Assembly (NCBI GenBank): GCA_023525715.1
Contig: CM042016.1
Span: forward strand, 61,231,882 to 61,295,881
DNA from: Cichorium intybus
Lineage: Eukaryota > Streptophyta > Magnoliopsida > Asterales > Asteraceae
Direction: 5' to 3'
DNA: 64,000 bases
A program made the translations under genes and the position numbers. The notes beneath the pieces were generated by a model that did not search any database, was not told the origin of the DNA, and saw nothing but the letters and a program-made list of their open reading frames with translations. Position 1 is the first letter of the stretch. Every line of letters starts with the position of its first letter. Positions 46,401 through 57,759 of this stretch are shown here, in pieces.

Positions 46401-47143
46401 TTGTTTTTTAGGAACAACACCCAAGTAAACCTTGAATAGTCATCAACGATAACCAGAATGTACTTCTTCTTTCCTATGGACTCTATTGCAGATGGTCCAC
46501 ACAAATCTATGTATAGAACAGAAAGAGGTTCGGTGATTTTGGGGTTGATCACTATGGGATGTCTTTGTTTTGTCTGCTTGCCATGTTCACAAGCAGAGCA
46601 AAGGGAATCATTGTCAAATTTGAGAGCTGGCATACCTCGAACCAAGTCCATGGCCACCAATTTGTTCAGATCTTTAAAGTTCAGATGGGCAAGTCTTCTA
46701 TGCCATAACCAGCTGACATCAAAGTTGGCTTTGGAGAGAAGACATAGAGATTGCCAACCGGTCACTGGCTTTAGATTTAAGGGAAACATAGATCCCTTCC
46801 TTTCTGATTTCAGTAAGACTTCGTTTGTTGCTTCTTTGGTGATTACACTCCCTTGGTTGTCGAAAGTTACAGCGTTTCCCGTTCCAACCACCAATTGAGA
46901 TATACTCACAAGATTATGTTTTAATCCTTCAACAAATGCCACTCGGTTGATAGTGAATTGGCCATTTGTTATTTTTCTATATCCTCGAATTGGACATGTT
47001 TCATTATTACCAAAGCGTACATTTCCAGCATCATCTAAATACCTGTAATCCCTGAGATATTCCTTCCTCCCAGTCATATGTCTTGAGCAGCCACTGTCCA
47101 TGTACCATTTTGAATCATACCGCTCATCAGACATAACCTGCAA
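43490..47143 (-). pseudogene. C2 pol: protease, integrase, RT, RNase H
   Basis: One frame is open from 47143 to TGA at 44024. Protease WYMDSGCSRHMTG; integrase WLWHRRLAHLN, YIDLCGPS, HNDNGSEF and PQQNGVVERRNRS; a Ser/Pro-rich linker (about 45800-45130); RT WVYRNKLD, MDVKCAFLNG and YVDDIIFG; then SLLYLTASRPDIMF. After TGA 44024 the same frame carries RNase H (DRKSTSGGCQ, STAEAEYVSAA, ADIFTKAL) to 43490, with two more stops near 43965 and 43890. If the first TGA were read through or ancestral CGA, nearly all of pol would be intact. Confidence 0.9.
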
Positions 47144-50100
47144 TCAATCAAGAAGGAGTTGGTACCCAATCAATCTTGGGTCCTCAGGGTAAGCAAAGGA
47201 TTCTTGAATCCATTTTTCTACGGCCTCTTCAGAAATTTCATTTGCATTTAAATTAATCAAATTCTCCGAAGCTTCATGTGATGAACTTGATTCCGAAGTG
47301 TTTGAGCAGGATTCAGAAGAGTTTGTAGTTAAAATTAATGAGTCCGAAGTGACTGACAAAGTGACAGACTTCGGAACCCATTTTTGAATGGAATTTTTTG
47401 ATTTGGAGGATTTTGAAGATTTTGAAGTTTTTGTTTTTGTAGTTAAGTTTTCTTTAAGGTCATTTCTTTTCCAATTTTGTTTTGGTTTTTCCATTTTTGA
47501 CTTCGTTGAAATTGAGCTACACAACGTAGAGGTACAAAGATACTCTTCGTATGCCAATTTAAAGTCATTTAATGAGAGATCCTTATCCTTGAACATTTCC
47601 AGATTGGTGTCCAGCCATTTGTGGAATGTATCTATCAGATTGTTTCCTTTTGAAAATGTTTTCTTCGTCGGTTTTCGAAATTTAGGATTCGGAAAGTTAG
47701 ATTTCGTTGGTGTAAAGGTTGGTTTTTCATTTCGATTTTTAACTTCTGAGATTTTTGAGCAAACAAGCTTTGTACCAGAAGTGGAAGCTATTGCTTCATT
47801 TTGTTTTGAATCTCTAAAAGGAGTTTTTCTTTTCACAAGATTTAGGGTTTGCTTGGTTTTTGAATTCTCAACAGTGGGTTTTTGAGTTGGTTTTGAAATC
47901 ACCACTGCTGATTTTGGTTTTTGTAGAACTTGTTGTGTAGTTTTGTTAGTTGAAAATTTTGATTTTGAAATTTCATTTTCAGGATTGTGTGAAAAAGGGA
48001 CACATTCACAAGATTCCATTAATTCCAATACATCCATCTTCGGAACTGTGGGTTTTTCCACAACTTGAATTTGTTTGTAGTTTCGATTAATGTAAATGTG
48101 ATCGTCGTTCTTGAGATTTAGTAAGTGTGACATGTTTTCGGGTACTTTCTCTTTTTCAAAACAAAGACGATTGTACACGTTGTGGCCGTATAGTTCTTGT
48201 TTCCTTATATTTATTCTCACTTCCATTTTCTCATTCAATACATGCCAAATGGACTAGCCTTTTTGAATTATCCTTGCGATATTGATCGTAAGAGACAGAT
48301 TCATCTGTGATTTGAAGTTTATAATTTGAAGTTTCTTTGGTCTCAAGAATTTTTGATTCACAATTCATTTTTGTTTTTCCTTTGTCCACCGAAGACATTT
48401 GTGAGATGTCTTCGGAGGTTGATTCGGATATGGAGGATGACTTTAACAAAATCAAAGAGGAACAATCAATCTCCTCCATGTCCGAATCACTTTCAGAATC
48501 CTTTTCAGACAAGTTATTGGCAATTTATTTTTCTTTTGTTTCAATTTGAGGTACAGCCTTATTCAGGATTGGAATTTCTTGAGGCAATATTTTCAACAAT
48601 TTATCAGCAGTTAGATGTTTTTCCACAGATATCAGGCCATGTCTATATGATGGATTAGTAACTTCGGAGCCTGATAATATAGATTCGCATTCATAAGATA
48701 TACTATCGACTTCCTTTAATTTAAACTCAATAAAAGGAAATAGTTGTCTATGCTGGACATTACAAACATCGGCTGAATGATAAATTCTTGTAATATGCGC
48801 ATATAATCGTTTGGCTGTTTCACAAAATATGTTTCTCTGTCTTAAGATTACATCATGATTGTTTAAAATTTTTCTCTATTTTCTTCTAACAAGGAGATTC
48901 TAAGATTAGATTTCTCTAATGCTATCTTCAGGTTCTCTACTCTCCCCCTCAAGCTTAGAAGCTCCTGCTCACTGAGTATTTCCCTATTTTTAGCATCAAT
49001 GAGTAATTTATGCATGACAGAACAATCACGAGTTATTTCACTTATAATGGGAGCAGATTGAGAAGTAGGAATTTTAAAAGATGAAAGAAGTTTTGATACC
49101 TGTTCTGGGATTGTCAAACGATTGTCATTTGCCATCAAGCACACTTCCTCATCATCATCAGAAGAGTCTTCAAACCAAGTCTTCGGAGTATCAGCAGTAG
49201 TTATTTTCAGTCTCTCCGAAGTAACAAACCCAAGACCCGCAGTCGCTTCAACCTTCATCAGTTCCTCTTCATTTAACTTCCCCGAAGTGTCTTGTAGAAA
49301 GCTCTTATCGACATCATAAGCCCTGAAAGCACTATGAGATGACTTTCTCACTTCGTCATCATCTGAATCCGAAGACCAAACTTGATATGATCCTTGACGA
49401 TCATCAGCAGCCATTAAGGCTAGGTCTTTGGTCCTTACTCTAACTTCCTCCGTTTTTCTTGCGTAATAGGCTTCGTCCTTCACTTGTGGTTTCTTTTCGT
49501 TTTGCTTACGAAGCATGCAGTCTTTTGCAAAATGATTCTTGCCATGATAATAATTGCAATCATAACCAGAATCACCTGAGATCTTCTTCTCTTCAGGCTT
49601 TTCTTTGGATAACTCCGAAGCCGGTTTTTTCAGATAGCTTCGGGGTTGACAGTTTCAAGTTATCTTCTTTTGGAGTGAATATTTCAGGTTTGGGCTTGGA
49701 GTTGAAGTTTGATTTGTTAAAGTTTTTCACAAATGGCTTTCCAGAGTTGTTTTTGAAGAATGGTTTCTTGAATCTTCGATTGTTGGCGGCATAGAGAGCA
49801 ACAGTATCTCCATTATCATCTACCATGTAGGCAGCAATGTCTTCATCACTTGATTCTTCCTCTTCTTTTGACACGAGAGCTAGTGGTCCAGAACTAGCCA
49901 TTTCACTTCTACGACCTACCACATCGGGTTCATGTGATTTTAATAGATGGTATAGGGCAGCTAGCTTGTATTTCTCAATATTCTCATAGGATTTGACCAT
50001 GAGCATGATTGGTCTCCACTCCTTGCGAAGACTGTAGAGAAATTTAATATTTATCTCTTGTTGGCTTCTTGTTTCCCCATACTTATCGAGTGTGTAAATC

Positions 50101-50603
50101 ATGTTGCTCAGACGTTCATAACAGGCTTCTAAGGACTCATTTTCTTCTTGCTTAAAGTTCCCGAAGTCTGCAAGGATTTCTTGAACTTTGCTAGTATGGA
50201 GGATTTTATCTCCTCCGAAACGGAGTTCGAGATTGTCCCACATCTCTTTTGCAGATTTTACATCAGCAATGTGGTGGCTGACATCGGGACCCAAGCCACT
50301 TCTCAGTTCGCGCATGGCCCTCTCGTCGTTTTCAATCTTCTTCATATCTGCAGCATTAAGAACAACGGCTTCTTCTCCGTCAGGAACAACGAATCGACCA
50401 GCAATGTCTGTGTGTGGACCTTCAGTCACAGACCTCCATAGATCTTTGTCCAGTCCTATAAGGCAATCCTTCATTCGACCAGCCCAATTATCATAGTAAG
50501 AAGTTACTAGAACAGGGGCCTTTGTTGCTGAACCGATGAGGTTTGCATAGTTAAGCATATTGGCATAAGTTGCTGTGGAATCAGTCATCTTGATGTATTT
50601 CAA
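47144..50603 (-). pseudogene. C2 gag with long C-terminal extension
   Basis: The start is ATG 50603 or the second ATG at 50588 (MTDSTATYANML). The capsid part has NWAGRMKDCLIGLDKDLW, EMWDNLELRF and LYSLRKEWRPI, and ends at 49593. A frame change in an A-run near 49640 leads to the zinc knuckle (DCNYYHGKNHFAKDC, about 49550-49510), whose second Cys is Tyr. The extension runs 49516-48863, then after breaks 48512-48231 and 48238-47144. It is acidic, then Lys/Ser-rich. A TGA (47144-47146) separates it from pol in the same frame, followed by TTGCAGGTT. Confidence 0.8.
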
Positions 50604-50734
50604 CAGGATCTTTTCAGTAAAAACGGGTGATAGAGATTTGCAACAGTTGCGGAAGACTAAATCTGAGAATCGATTCAGATTTAGAGCTGAAGCAAACGAA
50701 TTCGAACTCTATCAACAGGTTTTTGAGCTGACTT

Positions 50735-50746
50735 GCTCTGATACCA
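50735..50746 (-). other. C2 primer-binding site, initiator tRNA-Met
   Basis: The minus strand reads TGGTATCAGAGC, two bases from the LTR end. Confidence 0.85.
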
Positions 50747-50748
50747 CT

Positions 50749-51256
50749 TGTTGGGTGTTGAAATAAGAGAATAGATGAACTAATATTAATATGCAATAAA
50801 TAACACAATCAATAATATAATGATAATGCAACAGAGCTAATTGAACAATAATATATGAATAACATGTGCCGAATGATTCGATTAGAACTTTGGTTTTACA
50901 ATTGGGTTTTCTATCTTGGAGATATACAATTTTTGTAAACTAAGCTTGTAATCTCACTTTTGACATGGTATGGTATCACTGATATTTATACTGAATTAGT
51001 GATACCAATAGTACAACTTTTACAGAGAATATCCTATCAGTGTACTAACCAATAGGATAGAAGATTCATGCAACATGTATTGTACTATACACATGCACAC
51101 AAAACACAAGAGGACAGGCTGTGAAGTCTTCGGATCTTCTATGCATAGCACTTCGGAGTCTTTGGACTTCAGTGTCTTCTCTTGTTTATTCACTTCGGGG
51201 TTTCTTATGGGTAGGACTTCGGATATATCAGCACTTTAACACAAATGATCTCAACA
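50749..51256 (-). repeat. C2 5' LTR (508 bp)
   Basis: Partner of 37627-38134, with the same length. TATA is at 50983-50990 on the minus strand, inside the dyad 50972-51006. Confidence 0.9.
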
Positions 51257-51261
51257 AAAAC
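51257..51261. repeat. C2 target-site duplication, right copy
   Basis: AAAAC, identical to 37622-37626. Confidence 0.85.
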
Positions 51262-52423
51262 CTCCTTTTCTACTATCGGAAAAGCCAATGAAAAAGGGGC
51301 TACACATGCTTCTCAGAACCCCGATTCTGATTGGTTCAAAAGGATGAATGCTAAAGGAGATGTTGGTCCTTCCTCTACAGATCCTTCAAAAGGCAAAGGC
51401 AAGGAGATATTGGAAAAACAAGTCTCTGATCAGGATGCTGCCAAATCAACTAGGGAGAAGGAAATTGATAAAATTCTCAACCTCACTCGCAAACTTGATG
51501 CTGAGGAAGCCGCCAAAAGAGAGGCTGAATTACTCTTGAAAACTCAGATGTTGTTATTTCCTCCCTGGCACTATAAAAGGATGACATTGGAAGCAATTAC
51601 TGAGCCTGTGGAGAACTGGCTTCAACCAGTTACCTCGTATAACACAAGCAATGACGTAAATTCACAGCTTGACTTTCCGATGACGGCGAAAGCACTTTTG
51701 TTCCAAGGGTTCGAGGAACTCAAAGACACTCGTCTTTCCAATTCGGAAGTGAATGAGTTGTTGTTCACTTTTTATTTGAAAAATGCGCTTGCTCAACATT
51801 TAACCTGGAGTTTGAAGAAGATTATACAACTGACTCCCCGTCTTCCAGAGGTTAATGTTCCATTCAAAAACTCAATATTTTTGGCTTTCAGAGGCGATGA
51901 TAAAGAGAAGATGGAATTTTCACTTGTTGATCTACCATTCATGAATCCATTCGACTGGATATCTCTGTTCAACATCTTGTCGAGAGAACAAAAGTATCAT
52001 CCTCTTTCTGATCATCTCAAAAGAATGATTGGATACTATATTCTTGAAGTTGCGAAGTTGGATGTTGAAGTAGCTGGTGTTCTGGACAAGATTCCGTTGA
52101 CTGTAAGACGCCCTCCTCCCAAAAATCTTAGTAGGCGTAAAATCGGTAAAATTGTCAACTCAAATTGGAGTGTGGCATACAACTCAAAGGAAGGGCTTGA
52201 GAATATTAAAAGGATATTCTATCTTTCGGACAAACATCTTCACAGAACTCCAGTGTTGGAACACAATCTTTACATCACCAACAAACTCCAATCCAACACC
52301 GCTGATGATAAAACATTCATCAACGACATGTTGAGATGGTACATAGAATTTCGAAAGAGGATACTGGCCATGATTCCGAAGGTGTTTGATAGACAAGCTA
52401 ATGAAGTCATAAATAAATATTGA
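51262..52423 (+). pseudogene. C1 extra ORF, 3' part
   Basis: This continues the frame interrupted at 37626. It is open to TGA at 52421. A charged, Lys/Asp-rich linker is followed by the C-terminal domain shared with C2: WSLKKIIQLTPR, FLAFRGDDKEKMEFSL, LPFMNPFDWISL, a long helical region and a final MLRWYIEFRKRI. The last seven codons lie inside the 3' LTR (from 52402). In C2 the stop is 32 bp before the LTR, so the C1 end looks altered by a deletion. Confidence 0.65.
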
Positions 52424-52719
52424 GTCAAAGATGCTGATCGGATTTATCGCCAGATTTAATGCCATTAGTTTAGCTATCGGTTATGAATGGGTCTATCATT
52501 CCATACTTAGTTTTTGTATAAATAGCATGCACGTACCCTAATTAGGGTTAACTTTTGTAATCTTTTCTACGGCACTCATACAGAATAGTTCACATCGAAT
52601 TGTTCTTGAGTTGCATATTAATCATTCGACATCAGTTCATCATATTGTATGTTCTTGATCTTGTTTATTTATATTATTCCGCAATATTTGAATCTCGATC
52701 CAACTCTTGTGTTACAACA
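52402..52719 (+). repeat. C1 3' LTR (318 bp)
   Basis: It starts TGAAGTCATAA where the 5' LTR has TGTTGTTGAGTCATAA, and ends TTACAACA. TATA is at 52517-52524. No polypurine tract precedes it. Confidence 0.8.
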
Positions 52720-54716
52720 TTAGTTGAGTACCTAGAGCCTTTTGTAAAATTTGCCAAAATCTTGATGTGAAACGACTATCTCTATCAGAAATGATAGACA
52801 AGGGTACTCCATGAAGCGCCACAATTCTGTCGATATAAATTTGAGCCAGTCTTTCCGTCTTGTAGTCTTCACGGATAGGAAGAAAGTGTGCTGACTTCGT
52901 CAATCTATCCACTATAACCCAAATCGTGTCGTGGCCTTTAGATGTTCTAGGGAGTTTGGTCACGAAGTCCATAGATACTTGCTACCATTTGTATTCTGGA
53001 ATTTCCGGTTGTTGTAGTAGCCCAGACGGTTTCTGATGTTCAGCTTTAACTTTTGAACACGTTAGGCACTTTCCAACATATAATGCGACATCCTTTTTCA
53101 TTCCAGGCCACCAATAGTATTCCGTTAGATCCTTGTACATCTTATCCGCTCCAAGGTGAATTGAGTATCTCGAACGATGAGACTCATCTAGTATTAACTT
53201 TCTTAATTCATCCACCTTTGGAATCCAAATCCTGTTCTTAAAATAGCGTACTCCATCAGGTTTGATCTCGAACCTTGCTTCTAGACCATGCAAACTTTCA
53301 CCTTGCAGATTTTCTTTGGTCAAAGCCTTCTCTTAAGCACTAAGGATTTGAGACTTCAAGCTTGTATGTACCACCATTCCCAAAGCTCGCACTCGTGAAG
53401 GTTTTACCCTTTCCTTTCGGCTAAGTGCATCAGCTACTACATTAGCTTTGCATGGGTGGTATCGAATTTCACAATCATAGTCGCTAAACAATTCAACCCA
53501 TCTTCTTTGGAGCATATTTAACATCTTCTGATCTAGAATATGCTGAAGACTCTTGTGATCTGTGTAGATAGTGCATTTGGTACCGTACAGGTAATGTCTC
53601 TAGATTTTGAGCGCAAACACTATTGCTCCTAACTCCAGATCATGGGTTGTATAATTCTTCTCATGCGGTTTGAGCTGTCGGGACGCATATGCACTGACCT
53701 TGTCCTTCTGCATTAACACACAGCCTAAGCCCTGGTGAGATGCGTCACAGAACACTACGAAGTTTTCCGATCCTTCTGGCAAGGCCAGAATTGGTGCGTT
53801 GCACAGCTTATTCTTTAGAGTTTGAAAAGCCTCTTCTTGCTTCTCTTCCCAAAGAAACTTTCTATCTTTCTGAGTTAAAGCTGTTAACGGTTGAGCGATC
53901 ATTGAGAAGTTTTCTATGAAACGTCGGTAGTATCCTGCCAATCCTAGAAATTGGCGTATCTCTGTTGGAGTGCTCGGAGCTTCCCATTTCTTGATCGCTT
54001 CAATCTTGGCTGGATCCACATGAATTCCTTCCTTACCCACTACATGGCTAAGGAAATGTACTTCTCTAATCCAAAATTCACACTTAGAGAACTTGGTGTA
54101 CAACTTCTGCTCTTTTAATAGATCCAACATCAGCCTCAAGTGTTGTTCGTGATCTTCTTTGCTGCGTGAATAAAATAAGTATATCATCTATGAACACAAT
54201 CACGAACTTGTCCATGTAGGGTCTGCAAACTCTGTTCATTAAATCCATAAAGGAAGCTGGCGCATTCGTCAGTCCAAATGGCATGACCAAGAACTCATAG
54301 TGCCCATACCGAGTCCTAAATGTCGTCTTATGGATGTCTTCTTCATGAACTCTCAGTTGATGGTATCCTGACCGAAGATCTATCTATGAAAAGTATGACG
54401 CGCCTTGCAATTGGTCGAACAAATCGTCAATTCGAGGAAGGGGATAACAATTCTTGATTGTTAGCTTGTTTAGCTCTCTATAATCGATGCACATCCAAAA
54501 TGATCCATCTTTCTTTTTGACAAACAACACCGGAGCTCCCCAAGGTAAAGAACTCGGGCGAATGAACCCTTTGTCCAAAAGTTCTTGCAGTTGCCCAGAT
54601 AGCTCTTGCATTTCGGACGGTGCCAAACGATATGGAGTTTTCGCCACTGGAGTCGCTCCTGGAATCAAGTCAATTCTGAATTTGACTTGTCTATGTGGGG
54701 GTAAACCAGGCAATTC
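52720..54716 (-). pseudogene. T1 pol 5' part: RT, RNase H, integrase front
   Basis: RT: PYRLAPSEMQEL, FVKKKDGSFWMCIDYRELN (Ser and Trp replace usual residues), VMPFGLTNAPASF and the catalytic FIDDILI (about 54190), with stops near 54384 and a frameshift at about 54180. RNase H: VVFCDASHQGLGCVL, a stop at 53600, YTDHKSLQHIL and NVVADALSRK. Integrase: zinc region HLGADKMYKDL...CLTCSKVK, then MDFVTKLPRTSKGHD, VDRLTKSAHFLPI and IISDRDSRF, where C1 cuts it. At least five breaks. Confidence 0.9.
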
Positions 54717-56362
54717 TTCTGGAAATACTTCAGGTAATCTCGTACTACTGGGATATCTTGGATTTGCTTCACTTCAGATTCTCTCTCCACTATATGGGCC
54801 ATGAAGGCAATGCAGTCTTCCTTCAAGTACTTTCGAATCTTCGTACTTGACACAATGTTCAAACTCCTTCCTGGCTTCTCACCTTTTATGATAAGGGTCT
54901 CACTATTCGGGAGGGGTATTCTAACAACCTTCTCGTAGCATCCAATATTTGCCCTATTCTTTGCTAACCAATCCATACCAACTATAATATGAAAACTGCC
55001 TATCTCGATAGGAATAAGGTCGATGCTAAAGAGTTTATCAGCTAGATTCAAAGTACAACCTGGAACTATGTCTTTAGCCCTAATTTCTCGTCCATCAGCC
55101 AGTTCAATAGTAACAACACTTTTCATCACTCTTGAGGGCAAATTAATGAGTGGCCTAAAGTCTAAGGAAACGAAACTCCTATCTGCTCCCGCATCAAATA
55201 TTACTGAAGCATAATGATTATTTAGGAGAAACGTACCTGTAATCACTTTAGGGTGTTGTCGAGCTTCTTCCGCACCAATCACAAAAGCTACACCCCTAGC
55301 TTGTCCACCTGCATTCCCCTGGTTATTGTGTCTGGTCGGGTTCTGTCCACCAGTACCGGGCCCTCTAGTCAGTTTGGGACAAGTAGCACGGAGATGATCG
55401 GTACTCCCACACTCATAGCACGCCTTGGCTCCTTCCTTGTTTTGTCTACAGTACCCCACTAAATGACCTAGTCGGCCACACTTCGAACACACCCAACAAG
55501 CTCCCGCATGATGGTAGTTGCACTTTCCACACTTGGGGTGGGGTCCCGTATACTGTTTCCGTTCCTGCGTTATAGTCACTTCCGGCTCTTGAGTCTTTAC
55601 CAGGAAGTTCTTTGAGGTCTTAGGCTTTCTCCTCGACTTACCTCCTGATCTTCTTTCCTCTTGTTGATCCGACTTCCTCTTGCTATTGGAACCTTCAGTT
55701 GTCGTTGCTCTAGTTCGAATCAGGTCGTTGGTCAGTCGATTAGCTAGGACCACCGCACTTTGAATCGTGGTTGGATTTGCTGAGGTAACCATCCCCCTGA
55801 TTTCGGGTGCCAAACCCCAAATGAAACGGTCAATCCGTTTTTCTTCGGGTGTCACCATGTGAGGTACCAGTCTTGCCAGCTCATGGAAGCGAATGATGCA
55901 CTTTTCGATCTGTGTTCCTTCCATTGAGTGGTTCCACAGCTTAGACTCCAGTTTCTGCAGCACATCTTTAGGACAGTACTCCTCAATGAGTAGCTTTTTC
56001 AGATCTTCCCAGGAAAGTTGATATGCGGCTTCCCAACCTCGAGTCTGAACCTGATTCTTCCACCAAGTCAAAGCCCGATCTTGGAGCATACACGTTGCAA
56101 ATTTCACCTTATTACCTTCCGTGCACTTGCTGATATGGAGGACTGATTCCATGCTGTCAATCCATTTTGATAACCCGACTGCACCTTCTTTCCCATGGAA
56201 TTCTTTAGGCTTACATGACATGAAGGATTTGTAGGTGCACTCTCGTTCAGCATTGTGTCGATTTCCTCCTTGACTTCCTTGAGCTGCATTAAGACCTGCT
56301 GTCACTTGCGTGACGATGCTTGGAATTGCCGCCATCAGTTGTTGAGTGACTAACTGAGCCAC
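54665..56362 (-). pseudogene. T1 gag-protease, open for 565 codons
   Basis: The first ATG is at 56362 (MAQLVTQQLMAAIPSI). Capsid part: FMSCKPKEFHGKEG, WIDSMESVLHIS, ALTWWKNQVQ and FHELARLVPHMV. Then a Lys/Arg-rich stretch, a Cys/His cluster (CGKCNYHHAGAC), two CX2CX4HX4C knuckles (CSKCGRLGHLVGYC, CYECGSTDHLRATC) and the protease (VIFDAGADRSFVS, IIVGMDWL). The catalytic triplet is DAG. The frame shifts near 54720, just before RT. This is the best preserved T1 gene, but it is severed from its enzymes by that shift. Confidence 0.85.
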
Positions 56363-56767
56363 ATCGGGCGTTTCATTCTGAGGGTTTCCTCATGTAGTTG
56401 GTCTAAGAGGTATAGTTCTAAGACACAAGGAAAAATACACGTAAATTTTGTTTTTAAGAAAAAAAATTATAAGATAAAATATTTGATTGACAACATTTAA
56501 CAAATTTCTTGCATTACTACTATGCATATAGGTTTTGCAAATTCAGCACAATCACTTTACTTCACAATCGAAGATTAAAACAATGTAATAAATATTACCA
56601 CATGAACAAAGATGATTTTTATGGTAAACTAAGGTTTGCAACAACACAATTTATCCATGGTCATTCCAAAATGGTTTTTAATATCCCAAAATACATTGTC
56701 ACCAAAAATAAAGTTTTTCGGAGGACAACCCAACAAGTTTTAACACAAAAGATAGCCAACCATACAA

Positions 56768-57402
56768 TCACAACAAAACACGTGAAACTAGTCCGACAAG
56801 AAACACCACGAGGAGAATCAGAAGTAGTTTCCCAATAGCCTGACAAACAGTTACCAAGCCATCTGCTACATCCTCTGCATTCCTAGCGAGATAAACGGCC
56901 TCCTCGGTATAATCACGCAAGACCTCTACTCTGGTGATCACATCGTCAAGGGCCTGCTGATGCCCCATCAACATCCTACGGCTATAGTAAATGTCGGCAG
57001 CCATCTGTCGGACCATACGTGACTCCTCGTCAGTCATCCCTGCTGGGGAAAAGCAATCCCGATAGTTGGCTGTGGTTCTTGCGTGTGGGGTCTAGGTCTA
57101 CTGAGACCTGGCTCACTCGGGCCGGCTCCTCCTAATGATACCCTAGTAGGAATAGGAACCCTCTTTCTAGCGGTGTGACGTATGCGTAATCCGCAGCGCG
57201 ATGGCTGTGGCAGCACAGGCGTGGGTGAGATCTCTCGATGCTAGCTAGTGGCGGTATCCTCGCTAGTCTCTCGAGAGTCAGCCGTGTGCTACGACGGGTC
57301 TTCCTCCGCCGATGTGGACGGTGCATGACGTGGGATAACAGTGACATACCCCGACTCATCAGCCGAAGGGGTGAAGTGGGATGATGACGACGACCTTGAC
57401 AT
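56768..57402 (-). pseudogene. T1 leader ORF with C-terminal membrane segment
   Basis: In the 1.4 kb leader between primer site and gag the minus strand encodes a protein of about 210 residues. The start is ATG 57402 (MSRSSSSHFT-like Ser-rich start), with two TAG codons near 57290 and 57240. A basic/Pro-rich middle follows (57216-57035). A stop overlapping a new ATG (57037) leads to an 89-codon helical end (MTDEESRMVRQMAADIYYSR) that finishes LLLILLVVFLVGLVSRVLL. That end looks like a single membrane span. I do not recognise the family. An extra ORF upstream of gag is unusual in chromoviruses. Confidence 0.45.
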
Positions 57403-57740
57403 AGTGTACTGGAGCAATATTTATAAATAGACAAGTGAATACATGATAATAAAAAGTCTATTAGTATGCAATGTGACCCATACCAAATGACCCGTTTTTC
57501 AGTTTTTAAAAGGGAATGCTTGTTGTCACAATTTTTTTTTTCAAGTCAAACATAATCCTATTACAATTAGTTCAAGTCTCGTATAACTTTTCCTTAATTA
57601 AACATAGGTGATTAGGCTATGCTTAATTAGAGTCCAGTAATACAATTCCCAACCTAATTATATCAGTCATATGTTTTCTATGTCAAAATATTTGTTTTGG
57701 TTATAGATTGGATTTTTAAAATCCGATGTTCTCTATAACT

Positions 57741-57755
57741 TTGGCTCTGATACCA
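57741..57755 (-). other. T1 primer-binding site, initiator tRNA-Met
   Basis: The minus strand reads TGGTATCAGAGCCAA, four bases from the LTR. Confidence 0.85.
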
Positions 57756-57759
57756 CTTC

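Larger units (their letters stand above)
37627..51256 (-). mobile_element. C2: Sirevirus-like Ty1/copia element, nearly complete
   Basis: Minus strand: 5' LTR (50749-51256), initiator-Met primer site, gag (47144-50603), pol (43490-47143), hairpin array, spacer, extra ORF (38167-41277), polypurine tract and 3' LTR (37627-38134). Both LTRs are 508 bp, differ at about 20 positions by hand count, and are flanked by AAAAC. It is the innermost insertion and has the longest intact pol frame in the window (1039 codons). Confidence 0.9.
26066..52719 (+). mobile_element. C1: Sirevirus-like Ty1/copia element, split by C2
   Basis: LTRs at 26066-26389 and 52402-52719, initiator-Met primer site, gag (26544 on), pol (29630-33154), an antisense Agenet unit (33588-34004) and an extra ORF (35444-37626 plus 51262-52423). 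It is inserted in the integrase core of T1. A clean target duplication is not visible (GGTTT left, TTAGT right). The right LTR lacks its first bases and the tract before it. The C2 insertion at 37627 accounts for 13.6 kb. Confidence 0.85.
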
